Shown here piece after piece: positions 34,428 through 44,952 of a stretch of 64,000 bases of DNA (positions within the stretch are counted from its first letter, which is position 1; every line of letters begins with the position of its first letter). The stretch comes from Acytostelium subglobosum LB1 (Eukaryota > Evosea > Eumycetozoa > Acytosteliales > Acytosteliaceae), in NCBI RefSeq assembly GCF_000787575.1, contig NW_012236522.1, positions 310,001-374,000 on the forward strand, in the 5' to 3' direction. The notes below the pieces were generated by a model that saw only the letters and a program-made list of their open reading frames with translations, searched no databases and was not told the DNA's origin. Made by a program: the position numbers and the translations under genes.

Positions 34428-35973
34428 CTAGTTCCTTGTGTCGACAACAGCCTTTGGCTGTCTGAGCTGCTGTAGCAGGGCATTGGTGTAAAGCATGACC
34501 TCTGGCACCAGGTCGTGGTTGGCGCGCTCATTGATCGATTTGATGGCCATCGTGGACATGGCCTTGGTGGCCTCCTGGAAGGCACAGAACGTCAGGCCAG
34601 TGACCAGCTCGCGATACACGCTCTCTGATATAAATAATCTCTTGACGATGCCCTTGCTGCTGTGGCTATGGTTGTTGATCAACGTATCGATTACGTTGTT
34701 GTTGTTGATGTTGCTGTTGTTTACATTGTGTCCATTTGTGCCATTGTGATGGCGATGACTGTGATGATGATGGTGGTCGCTGTGACGATGATGGCTGAGC
34801 TCGAGGTAGCTGGTCATCCTAAAGTGTTTCCTGTCGTACTCTTGACGTTGTCGCTCAATGAGATTGGTTGATGACGACGACGCTTGGCTGCCACTGGCGC
34901 GTAGTGTTGAGCTGGAGCTAGTCACTTCGCTGGCCTTGGGCAGGTCGATGCCGTTCGAGGTTGAGATGCGCATGTTGCTGTCGCTGTCATCATCGCTCAG
35001 TGGTGTGTCCTGGGCCAATGGCAGGAAGGGGTAGCCGGTGGCCGAAACACGAATGCACATCTCGCTAAAGATGGTGCGTGATAGGTGAGGCATCGACACG
35101 AGTTGACCAGTGTACACCGAGATCACTGTGCGCAACAACAGTGTGCGGTTTGACGTGGTGATCTCCTCGATCTTTGTCAGAGGACGCTCGGTGACGACGC
35201 CGCTGGCGTGGCTGTTCAGCTGCTTGAGTGTGGACTCAGTCAGGCCAGACTCATTGTCGACGACGACCGACTTGTAAATGAATGATGGCAGGGTGATGTT
35301 GGGAGGCAGGAACACCTTCTCCAGGCCCTCGCGCTTAACCAGCTCGTTGTTATAGATGCCAATCAACACAGCTTCAATGCCAATGTGTGCAAGTGGGCTT
35401 GGGCCCTGAAGGAACACCCAAACCAAGGCTGGCACAAACGATAGAACGAATCGCTTGGTATGCATTGATTCCAAATTGAACCAACAATAGAACCATTGAC
35501 ACAATAACTCATTCCTCTGTTGTTGCAATAGAGAGTAAGTTTGAGTGATCGGACTATGATTGATTGAGTTGATTACTTACTGATTGAGAGAAGCCTGGTG
35601 AACATATCTTCTTGATGATCAGTTGAGAGATTGGTTCATTCTGCATGAGGTCTGAGGCAAGCTTGGATACTTGATCCAATGTGAGTGTCTTGAGAGGCTG
35701 GAAGAAGATGTCATAGGCAGGGTTTGTTGATAGATCCAATGATGACGAGGATAATGATATTGGCTTTGGTACAGTATGATGATGATCGGGTGCAGTGTTT
35801 GTAGTTGTAGTGGTTGTTGTATCATCTGTACCGTTTATGTGTGTTGTTGTTGTTGTCGATGACGATGCCGACGATGATGGCTGACTGGCATCGACAACAT
35901 CTGAATCGGGTGCATCATTCACATCGAATGGTTGCTCCAAGTATGTCGTAAGAAGGTCTATTATTCGATCCAT
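34428..35973 (-). CDS. Hyccin/FAM126 homologue (PI4K complex subunit)
   Basis: Exons 35973-35581 and 35516-34428 give 493 residues. Residues ~135-360 match the Hyccin domain: NLESMHTKRFVLSFVPALVW, IGIEAVLIGIYNNELVKREG, FLPPNITLPSFIYKS and LTESTLKQLN. The region before it (HINGTDD..., poly-Thr) and a later stretch rich in His and Asn are low in complexity. The C-terminal helices continue with VYRELVTGLTFCAFQEATKA and VPEVMLYTNALLQQ. In animals and plants Hyccin works with TTC7 and EFR3 to stabilise PI4K-alpha at the plasma membrane and supply PI4P. The same role here is inferred from family. An (AT)n run sits 6 nt upstream of the ATG. Confidence 0.85.
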
Positions 35974-35978
35974 CAATA

Positions 35979-36000
35979 ATATATATATATATATATATAT
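35979..36000. repeat. (AT)n microsatellite
   Basis: An uninterrupted AT dinucleotide run immediately upstream of the Hyccin start codon, probably in its 5' UTR or core promoter. Confidence 0.8.
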
Positions 36001-36507
36001 AAACTGTGTGTATGTATGAACGTATGTGTGTATGTTGATGTTGTACAGAATGATGATGTTGTATGTATGTAGTTACAGCCGACTCATGAGACTTCAATGA
36101 TTCTTCAGATTCTTCAAAAACATGGTGTTTGTGTTTGTGTTTGGAAAAAAGGTTGGACTATGGCATCATTTGATCATCACCATGGTCAATCTCACTCACT
36201 GTTGTCCAGCGAAGGGACCATACCATATCATTCTTAAATCCAACATAAATATTTGTAATAATAGATACAAACACAAAAGTATGTTTTGTCCTTTAATTTT
36301 AATATCAATATTCTAATCAATTGAATTCAATCAATCAATCAATATATTTAGTATCAATCATGTCAACACTTGATTATTAAGTTATAAATACAAAAGTATG
36401 TTGCTGTACATTATTTATTAACAATAATTCATTCTAATATATACAATAAATCAATCAATCAATCATAAATTCAATCAAATATATATTAAGTCAAGTGAAT
36501 AGTAATC
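36001..36507. other. Divergent intergenic region
   Basis: About 0.5 kb between the Hyccin gene and the first mini-gelsolin gene. It is GT-rich on the left (36003-36070) and AT-rich with sense-strand CAATCAATC repeats on the right (36326-36340 and 36448-36470). No coding sequence was recognised. Confidence 0.45.
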
Positions 36508-36810
36508 ATGGCAGTAGTTGAACATTGGATGGTCCAATATGTTCCAACAGACCCACCTACCAATAATCGAGTCGTTCCACCATCTCGTGAAGGATTGAAT
36601 ACCAACTATGTATATTTGGTCTTCACGATGGAAGTTTATGGCCAATCTAATATAGATACATTCTTTGTTTGGTATGGAAAGAATGTAAAAGATTCAGATG
36701 TTGAGGACAAAGGATATGACACCAACACCAATATACTCTATGCCAATGAAGGTTGTGAGCCCTATCTGTTTTGGGAAACAGTCTCTGCAAACAACGATTC
36801 AGACTCGTAA
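36508..36810 (+). CDS. Single-domain gelsolin-like protein 1
   Basis: An intronless gene for 100 residues. The fold signature is gelsolin-repeat-like: a central LNTNYVYLVFTMEVYG strand pair, DTFFVWYGKNVKDSD (the F/Y-V-W-x-G-K core) and NEGCEPYLFWETV at the end (the E-G-x-E...F-W pattern that closes gelsolin repeats). The PPSREGLN segment is shared with the second copy. It is a single repeat with no tail, unlike severin, villin or gelsolin, which carry three to six. Actin or calcium binding is possible but not shown. It is the first of three tandem paralogues on one strand. Confidence 0.72.
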   Translation: MAVVEHWMVQYVPTDPPTNNRVVPPSREGLNTNYVYLVFTMEVYGQSNIDTFFVWYGKNVKDSDVEDKGYDTNTNILYANEGCEPYLFWETVSANNDSDS

Positions 36811-36951
36811 ATAAAAATATTATTTGTTTTAGATTGATCTTCAAACGACATCACACACCAAAGAAAAAAAAATGATCACTATTTTTTGATATTATTGATT
36901 AAATATATAAATATCCAATAGTACTATTAATTAATATAGTAACAAAGAGAT

Positions 36952-36975
36952 AAGAAGAAGAAGAAGAAGAAGAAG
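36952..36975 (+). repeat. (AAG)8 tract next to a start codon
   Basis: Eight AAG units end one base before the ATG of the second mini-gelsolin. This purine-only leader may affect translation or may just be a microsatellite. Confidence 0.7.
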
Positions 36976-36976
36976 A

Positions 36977-37318
36977 ATGACTTTTAGATACTTTATGTAC
37001 AGACTTATTTCAGAACGTCCATATTATTGTGAACAAATTATACCATCATCTCGTGAAGGATTGAAATCTCACAATATATGCTTTGTCTACAAGATGGATA
37101 CTGTTCAAGGTGTAGACAGAATAGTGTCATTCTTTGTTTGGAAGGGAAAGCACGCCCCTGTATACAGTGAGAACTATGGAGTCCAATTCTTGACCAACAT
37201 GGGATTTGGTGACTGTGCAAGAATACATCATGCGAGTGAAGGTAATGAGATGAAGATGTTTTGGGAGACCCTCCCATCTGCCGATGCAGGCCCTGCAGAC
37301 ACTGAGATCCACTCCTAA
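36977..37318 (+). CDS. Single-domain gelsolin-like protein 2
   Basis: An intronless gene for 113 residues, second of the tandem trio. It shares with copy 1 the segment PSSREGLKSHNICFVYKMD, the core SFFVWKGKHAP and the terminal ASEGNEMKMFWETLP. It has a longer insert in the second half (YGVQFLTNMGFGDCARIHH) like copy 3. No signal peptide or membrane segment is present. The close spacing (166 nt after copy 1, 215 nt before copy 3) and shared layout mean local duplication, but protein divergence is high, so the duplication is old. Confidence 0.72.
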   Translation: MTFRYFMYRLISERPYYCEQIIPSSREGLKSHNICFVYKMDTVQGVDRIVSFFVWKGKHAPVYSENYGVQFLTNMGFGDCARIHHASEGNEMKMFWETLPSADAGPADTEIHS

Positions 37319-37533
37319 AATAAATAATGTATTTGTTATTGTTTTTGATCATCCAAATACGATACGTAGTATGGGATGAACCCAAAACAACTGTTTGTTG
37401 TTTCTCCATTTACTATTTTTCATTCATATACTTACAATTATTATTTGTATCAATAGAGTATGTATACAACAACAATATATTAATTTATATTTATTAACAT
37501 TTAATAATAAAATATAGACAGACAAAAAAAAGA

Positions 37534-37869
37534 ATGCCCGAACCAAATTTAGAACTATTCATGTGGAGAATGATTCAACATGCCAACTCTAATCAATTCG
37601 AGGTAGAATTAGTGGACTCTCCATCAAGATCAAAATTGGATACCAATTATGTCTTTTGTGTTTATGTTGTTGATGACGCCGGTAAGAACTATGGAGAGGG
37701 TCTCTTTATCTGGTTTGGAAAGAACTCATATGTCGAAGGCTCTGATGGCACTGATTACGGTCAAGAATTTATAGATAGAATCAATTTAGATGATGATCCG
37801 CGTATTATCAATGTCAATGAAGGAAGAGAAGATCATGGCAGTACATGCATATGGGATATATTGAAATAA
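37534..37869 (+). CDS. Single-domain gelsolin-like protein 3
   Basis: An intronless gene for 111 residues, third of the tandem trio. It has SPSRSKLDTNYVFCVYVVDD, the core GLFIWFGKNSYVEGSDG, a helix-like YGQEFIDRINLDDDP and the terminal VNEGREDHGSTCIWDILK, where the usual Phe-Trp has become Ile-Trp. Acidic residues around the core (EGSDGTD and DDDP) could bind calcium, as in gelsolin repeats; this is inference. The leader is A-rich (GACAGACAAAAAAAAGA). Expression with its neighbours cannot be judged from sequence. Confidence 0.72.
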   Translation: MPEPNLELFMWRMIQHANSNQFEVELVDSPSRSKLDTNYVFCVYVVDDAGKNYGEGLFIWFGKNSYVEGSDGTDYGQEFIDRINLDDDPRIINVNEGREDHGSTCIWDILK

Positions 37870-38273
37870 ATAAAGTAGTAGACACTTTAATTAATTGTTT
37901 GAAAGCATTGAACAAACAAGTCTTCTTGTTTTATTTTGGTTCATGTCTATGAAACCAGGCTAGATTTTTGGTGAAACATACATTGAAATGATCAGCGAGC
38001 TTGGACCTTTACAAAAAAAATCAAAAAGTTAATCCATTCACATGAACCAAAACTTGTCCTGCAAAGACATCACCAAACCCACCCCAACATTCTTCATTGT
38101 TGTTGTTGACATCGATAAAACAACACTGTTTGTTTGTAAAATAGATATAAATATACATTACTACTTGTAGCTTATACCAAACAAAGATATATAAAAGATA
38201 TAAAGATACAAAGATATACATAAAGACAGAAATCAGTCAGAGTCACAGTTACCACAGGATATAAGAAATCAAG
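37870..38273. other. Intergenic spacer
   Basis: A 404-nt stretch between the third mini-gelsolin and the BAR-RasGAP gene. It is AT-rich, with an ATAAAGATATAAAGATACAAAGATATACATAAAG-type A/GATA run at 38190-38226 in front of the next gene. No gene was seen. Confidence 0.5.
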
Positions 38274-40443
38274 ATGTCAGATGACACTTCAATTCATGTT
38301 GAACACACATCAGATGATGTAGATGTTGTCAACAACAATGAGGCTCAACAACAACAACAACAGTTTGATGCAATTGAACAACAATTACAACAACAACAGT
38401 TGAGCTCACCGACATCACCTTCACAGCAGAGATTGAGTATCACACCACCAAAGACATCACCACCAAACACACCGACCAACTCGCGTAGACCAAGGTCCGA
38501 GTACATCAAGCCATCGAATGGATCGTCAAAGCCCGTGGCGTCAATGGGCCTGGTTGGACGCACGGTCGGTGTGACGCGCACCACCGTCATGCAGTACTTT
38601 GGCAAGCAAGAGATCACCCAGTACACGCCCGAGTTTGTCATCCACAACATTAAGGCCAAGGCGCTCAAGATGCTGTACGAGGAGACGATCCGTCTGTCCA
38701 AGAAGGTCGTGGGCAAGATCGACAAGTACAACAAGTGCACCGATCAGCTGCGTCTGTCGCTCAATGCTCTGGGCGCATTCTTCCCCGACGAGCACTTCAC
38801 TCGCACCGCCATCGAGCGCACGGCTGCCGTGCACGCCGAGCTGATCACCATGCGTGACAAGCTAAAGACCTCGTTCAACAACCGCTACATCATGCCAGCC
38901 GAGGTGTTCCTGGCCAAGAGCGTACTGCCGGCACGCGACGCCAAGAACAAGTTCCGCAAGTCCAAGGTCGAGTACGACTCGGCCAACAACAAGCTCAAGC
39001 AGGCATTGTCGGCGTCAGGCATCGATTCCAAGGCCATCTTTGTAGCCGCGTCACACGTCGCCATGTACAAGCTCCGCTACAACCAGCGCAAACAGGAGGC
39101 CTCACATAAGCTCTGGGACACAGTGACGCGTCACTCCTTTGAGTATCTGGTGGAGTCAATCAACTTGCTGGCGGCCCAACATGACTTCTACTCACACGCC
39201 TGCGAGCGCATGGCCCAGCAACAAGAGTTCATCAATGAGATGCGACAACACGCCGACAGAATGCGACAGCAGCAACAAGAGGCCAAGGCCATGGAGGACC
39301 AGCGCCAGCTACAAGAGGCCATGTACCGCGAGGAAAACAAGTACACCGAGATGGTGGAGATCTTCTCCTCGCCTGACCTGGCCGTGGTCAACGCCATCTG
39401 TCTGTCGTCCGGCAGTGACCAGGACCTGATCCTTGAGGACCTGGTGCGCATCCTGGACGCTCACAAGCAGACCCTGCCTATCATCAATCTGGGCATCACC
39501 AAGGAGATTGGCTCGACCAACTCGGCGGCCACATTGTTCCGTGGCAACAGTACTGCCACCAAGTTGATGACAGCCTTCACCAGAATGACTGGTCGTCCAT
39601 ACCTAGTGTCCACGCTCAAGCCAGTCATTGAGAAGCTTGTCAGTGAGCCCAATGGCTATGAACTTGATCCAGAGAAGACTGGCAACCTCGAGGGCAACTG
39701 CCAGCGTTTAACAGACATCTGTCAGGACTTCCTCGATGCCATATTCAACTCGATCGACAACTGTCCATAGTAAGTTGTTGTTTGTTTGATCAATGTGTAC
39801 CAAAACTTATATCGCTAACATACCATCCCATCGCCACTCCACTCACAACAGTCCATTCAGAGCTATGGCCAATCACCTTCAGAATGAAGTTGTAAAGTAT
39901 TTCCCAGAGAGCAAGCATACCTCTGTTGGAGGATTCATCTTCCTTCGTTTCTTCTGTCCCTGTATTTTATCACCCGATGCCAATGGAGTTGTTGGATCAT
40001 CATCCTTGACAATGGAGAAGCGAAGAGCACTGATCTTGGTGAGCAAGACACTGCAGAATGTGGCCAATGGATTGCCATTTGGAACCAAGGAGACATACAT
40101 GAAGGAGATGAACAGCTTCCTCGAGAAGAACTTTGATCAGTGTAGACTATTTTTAGATAAGATAGCGGTATGTCTCATTCATTCGATCAATGTCATCAAT
40201 CAAAGTACTTACTAATATCCAAATCAATGTATCCAGACATTGCCAGCATCACAAGAATACAGGCCATTGTCATCGAGGCAGGAGGTCATGGTCAAGGAGT
40301 TGCCATCAATTCATAGACTGATTGTTAAGAACTTGGAGAAGATATTCAAGACACTGCAACAGTACAATCAGCAATCTGTTACATTCCAACTTGTGGCATC
40401 ACTTGGAAGACTCGGTGATATCAAGGTCGATACCAAGGAATAG
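38274..40443 (+). CDS. BAR-like and RasGAP domain protein
   Basis: Exons 38274-39769, 39852-40167 and 40237-40443 give 672 residues. The first ~90 residues are Gln/Ser/Pro-rich. Residues ~100-350 are a long helical domain of BAR type (TIRLSKKVVGKIDKYNKCTD, KTSFNNRYIMPAEVFLAKSV, NKFRKSKVEYDSANNKLKQA), ending in a Gln-rich coiled coil. A RasGAP domain follows at ~360-670: the finger segment ATLFRGNSTATKLMTAFTRM (Arg ~423), GNCQRLTDICQDFLDAIFNS and GGFIFLRFFCPCILSPDAN. The catalytic Arg and the FLR signature are intact, so it should speed GTP hydrolysis on a Ras. Coupling to a membrane-curvature domain suggests a role at macropinocytic or phagocytic cups, as for other dictyostelid BAR-RasGAPs. 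No RCC1 or RhoGEF domain is present. Confidence 0.9.
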
Positions 40444-40575
40444 GAAATCATAGTTTAGTGTTTCAATCACAAGCGAGCGAATAGTTATATCGATATAAAT
40501 ACATGTAACAACAACAACAATACTTTAGTCCTCGCGTCATTGATTGATTGAATGATTGGACATCCACATCCAAGT

Positions 40576-42440
40576 TTATTGTCTCCTCTCGGCATTGGTC
40601 AGTGATTCCAACTGGCGGATGCCTTTGGATATCTCCTCGACATTATCTCCAGTGCCCTTCTTCCTAACAATATCCAACATTAGTCTAATAAACTCTGGCG
40701 TCAACTTTAGTCGCTGTGTTACAATAACTCTAAACACATTCATCACCTTGTCAATGTCATGTCTTATGCCTCCAATCAATCCAGTGTAGTCTCTGATCGA
40801 TGGTCTATGTATGTAACGTGTTAGTGTTCCATCCATCCTCAATCCATCCAATCCATCAATCAAGACATACGTTATATTCATTTCCTTCATCTCTAAGAAT
40901 AGTTCGTAGACCTTTTCCAGCTTGCCTTGCTTGGCGTAGGCTGATATCAGAACGGTGAATGATTCGTCGTTGGGCATGAGGTCGTATCGCTTCATGTACT
41001 TCATGATTCGCTCGATGAACAACTCATTGTCATATACATTCTGTTGTTTGGTCGAGGCAATTCGCAGTGACAATCTGAACAAGTTATTGATCAATCCAAT
41101 ATCCGGTCTTATATTCTTTGTAATCATCTCCTCAAACAGTTCCAGTCCTTTGTCAATCTAATTGCCAGACAGGTGATTGATTGATTGAGTCAGTAGATGT
41201 CGTCCACATGAGTCCAAACAGCCAGCAACAACTACATACCTTGTTGGTGTAATTACATGTGGATATCAGGATGTCGTAGGTCCTGGTGTCGGATTGAAGA
41301 TGGCTGGTGAATCTCATGTCTTTGAATGTGTTGTAGACGTCAAAGACGCCCTCGGGATTCTTTGTCAGCTTGCATGCGTGCAGAACAGTGTTTACAAAGT
41401 GGCGATCGGGTTGAACATTGTTGCGCTTGAGATCCTGGATGACCTGTGTGTACTGATCGATCTGCTTGAGGCCTTGCACTCGGAGCTCGTCCAACTCTTG
41501 GTAGTTGTGCGAGTAGGTGAGCTTCTCAAACAGTCCTCGCTTGTTCCTGTTGAAGTCCTCGTCGTTCTTGTACTTCTCTTGGAGCGCAATGACGTAGGTG
41601 GTGTACGTGGCAATGTCTGGCTTGTGTCCAGCATCCTTGATCTTCTCGATGAACTGCAGCGCTTCACTCAGTCGATTGCACTTGATCAATGTCTTCATCA
41701 GGATGTTGAAGAAGGTGACCGACACCTTGACCTGATACTTCTCGACCTCGCCCACAATGGCTTCGACACGCTGGACGATCTTGTCCTCGGACACATCCTT
41801 GGCCGTAGTGCACACGTTGGCCAAATGGCCCAGCGTGTAGATAGTAGGCTTGATGGCGTCCTTCTTCATGTCGTTGTATGTGCGCCACGCCTGATTGAAC
41901 TTGCCACTCTCGGCACAGGCCAACAGCAGCTGCTCGTATGCGTAGATTGTGCGTCGCTCCATTGGCATATGCTGCACCAGCTGACTGGCCTCGTCGAACC
42001 TGCCCTGCTTTGCCAACTTCTCAAAGTAGCTCTTCTGTGACAGACTGCGATCCTCTGGTGCTCTATTGAATATCTCTGGTCTGTTTGCCCCACTACCTCT
42101 TCTATCTGGTCTTCTCGGTGCATGATCATGTAAACGTGTCACTTGTTGTTCGCCATCTCCATCATCATTAAAATCAGGTATTATTCGTTTAGGTTGTTGT
42201 GTTGGTTTCTTCTGTTGAGGAAGTCGTTGAACATATGGTCTCTTCTTTGTAACATTGGCAATGTCACCAGTGGATGTAGTTGTTGTTGTCGTTGATGAAG
42301 TTGATGTTGATGTCGATGTTGAGTATGAGTGCCCAACTCAATGATGACGATGATAATGGGCTTGTTGTGGGCGTAGCAGAAGTGTTACTCAAGTAATAAC
42401 AACATCTTATACTACTTGTTGACAACTTATGTCTAAGCAT
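40576..42440 (-). CDS. Mitochondrial pentatricopeptide-repeat (PPR) protein
   Basis: Exons 42440-42389, 42336-41240 and 41157-40576 give 576 residues. The body is made of PPR helical pairs of about 35 residues, such as TIYAYEQLLLACAESGKFNQ, KPTIYTLGHLANVCTTAKDV, SVTFFNILMKTLIKCNRLSE, KPDIATYTTYVIALQEKY and DESFTVLISAYAKQGKLEKV. The first exon reads MLRHKLSTSSIRCCYYL, and after a 52-nt intron GHSYSTSTS, a good mitochondrial presequence with a typical cleavage context. The first intron is shorter than usual and is deduced because two open frames must be joined; it makes the total length divisible by three. PPR proteins bind organellar RNA for processing or translation. The target RNA is unknown. 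Confidence 0.85.
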
Positions 42441-42685
42441 ACTGTTGTTGTTATAATAATATATATGTATATATAAGATATATATGTTGGGGAAGTAATA
42501 AATGGACAAACTAAGTAATTAATGTTGAACAAGATTCATTCAAAAGCCCCAACAACGAAGACTTTGTGGACTCTTTTCGAAATTGGACATTGCTCAGTGT
42601 GACCTCCAACTTCTTACACTTTGATCACTTCACTTTACATTCATTCATTCACTGATCATCAACAACAATCACTATATATTATATA

Positions 42686-44531
42686 ATGTACGCACAACTA
42701 CTTAGGAATAGTGGTCAGACTGCAGGTCGTCTGAACAATGCTGTTCGTGCCCTCAACTATACAACCTCATCACATACATTCGCAAAGTTTAGCCAGTAGG
42801 TGTTCGATCAATCAATCAATCAATCAACCCAACAAGAGACAGAGACAATGAATGAATGAATACTAATACATTTGAATGTAGATCACCTATGGGTGTGATG
42901 GCAGATCAACTGTTCTTGCAACCAATCAACCCTGCGACAGGTCGTCCCATCAAGGACTTGAAGGTCGACACCAGAGACACATTAAAGAAGAAGTTTAAGG
43001 ATGCTTACCTCTTCAAAGATGAGTGGAAGTACGCCTCTCAAGTGGTATGTACTCGCTCTCATTCATTCAATCAATCAACGAAAGAATGAATGATTGAACA
43101 GACACAAGCTAACAACGAACAAACGAACGAACGTATGAATACTACTCGAACACCAACATACAGGACAAGGCAAAGGTTATCATGAGATTCAGAGACTTGC
43201 TGGCTGAGCGTGTCGACTCGCTCGCCAATGATCTTACTGAGGAGACTGGCAAACCAATCACACAGGCAAAGGGAGAGATTAAGGCTGTGATCGATAGGAT
43301 CAACTTCTTCTTGTATAACTTCTCAAACTGTCTGCAGGAGCGCACGGTACGTGTCACCAACAAGTTCTCAGAGTCGTTGACCTACGAGCCATTGGGTGTC
43401 GTGGCCAACATCTCGGCCTGGAACTATCCATACTTCATCGGCCTCAATGTGATCATCCCCGCACTGCTCACTGGCAACTGTGTGATGTACAAGCCATCCG
43501 AGTTTGCCAGCATCACCGGTTTGAACATCGCTGCATTGTTGCACGAGGCCGGCGTACCCAAGGAGGCCTTCCAGGTGGTCCTGGGCAAGGCTGTCGTGAG
43601 CCAGTCGCTGCTGTCGATGCCCATCGACGGTGTCTTCTTCACCGGCTCATATCAGACTGGCAAGAACATCGCTCAGACGTTGGGCGGTCGCATGGTCAAG
43701 ACTCAGCTGGAGCTGGGCGGCAAGGACGCCGCCTACGTCAACAAGGACGTCAACATCAAGCAGGCGATCGGCTCGCTTGCCGACGGCGCCATGTTCAACA
43801 CAGGTCAGGGCTGCTGCTCGGTCGAGCGCATCTACGTCGACCAGGAGATCTACCAGGAGTTCGTCAGCGGCCTCGTCCAGGAGGTGAGCACCTTCCACAT
43901 GGAGTTTGACCCCAAGTCGCCCAACACCTACTTTGGCCCAATGACCCGCGGCCAGCCACAGATCGAGCACTTGCAACGTCTGATCACCGACGCGCACAAG
44001 CGTGGCGCCAAGATTGAGCTCGGCGGCAACAAGATCGCCGGCGCACCCGGCTCGTTCTTTGCCCCCACCGTCGTTTCGGGCGTCGATCACAGCATGGACA
44101 TCCAGAAGGAGGAGTTGTTTGGACCAGTGGTCACTGTGCAGGCCGTGTCCGGCCCAGAGGAGGCCGTCAAGCAGATGAACGACACACCCTTTGGTCTGAC
44201 GGGCGCCGTCTACACCAACGACGTGGCCATCGCCGACTACGTCTCGGGCAACTCCAACACGGGCACCGTCTACTGGAACGCCTGTGACCGTGTGTCGCCC
44301 TACCTGCCATGGTCCGGTCGCGGCCACAGTGGCATTGGCAGCACATTGGGCATGGATGGCATCCTGTCCTTCCTCAGACCCAAGGCACTCCACTTCATCT
44401 CCACCGAGGACAACTACTTTGGCGAGCCATTCAACAGCCATCTAGTTCCAAACGAGTCCATCACCCCAGACAACATCTCCAAGTTCATCAAGGAGGTTCC
44501 ATCGATCAAGTCTTCATTCAACAAACAATAA
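42686..44531 (+). CDS. Aldehyde dehydrogenase, probably mitochondrial
   Basis: Exons 42686-42795, 42882-43044 and 43164-44531 give 546 residues. Residues 1-37 (MYAQLLRNSGQTAGRLNNAV...) are Arg/Ser-rich without acids, a likely mitochondrial presequence. The NAD-binding and catalytic hallmarks are present: GVVANISAWNYPYFIGLNVI, NCVMYKPSEFASITG, GVFFTGSYQTGK, the Glu motif LELGGKDAAYV, the Cys motif FNTGQGCCSVERIYV, and EELFGPVVTVQAV. Catalytic Glu and Cys are intact. It oxidises an aldehyde to its acid with NAD(P)+; the substrate cannot be read from sequence, and no family number is claimed. Codons are GC-rich, suggesting good expression. Confidence 0.93.
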
Positions 44532-44952
44532 ACTAATCAATCAATATAATATTATACCATTTGAGGCCTACTTCAAGGACCAAGGACTCATTCCAATCAG
44601 GTCCAATCAAAGTCAACAAGTCAAAGAGGTCACGTTACCTCACCAACACAATCCACGTGTTTCATTTTTTTGACAAACACACAAACACTTTGTGATCAAA
44701 CAACTTCAAACCTCATTCATCTCTTCAAGTTTGTCAATCAATCAATCACTCTTTCAAACAATATTGTGATATCAAAGACAGTCAGTCATCAGGTGATCGC
44801 TGTCATACTTATATATATATCATATATATATCATATATATCAATATAACTCATTATCATCATTCATTCATTCAATTCATTCAACTTCATTCATTCATCAT
44901 CATAGATTGATTGAGATATCAACATTGTATACAATACATCAGTAGAAAGATA
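44532..44952. other. Intergenic spacer with AT-palindromic repeats
   Basis: About 0.42 kb between aldehyde dehydrogenase and NOT1. At 44811-44845 three ATATATATC-type units form self-complementary AT tracts, followed by CATTCATTC repeats. It is the likely NOT1 promoter. Confidence 0.5.
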
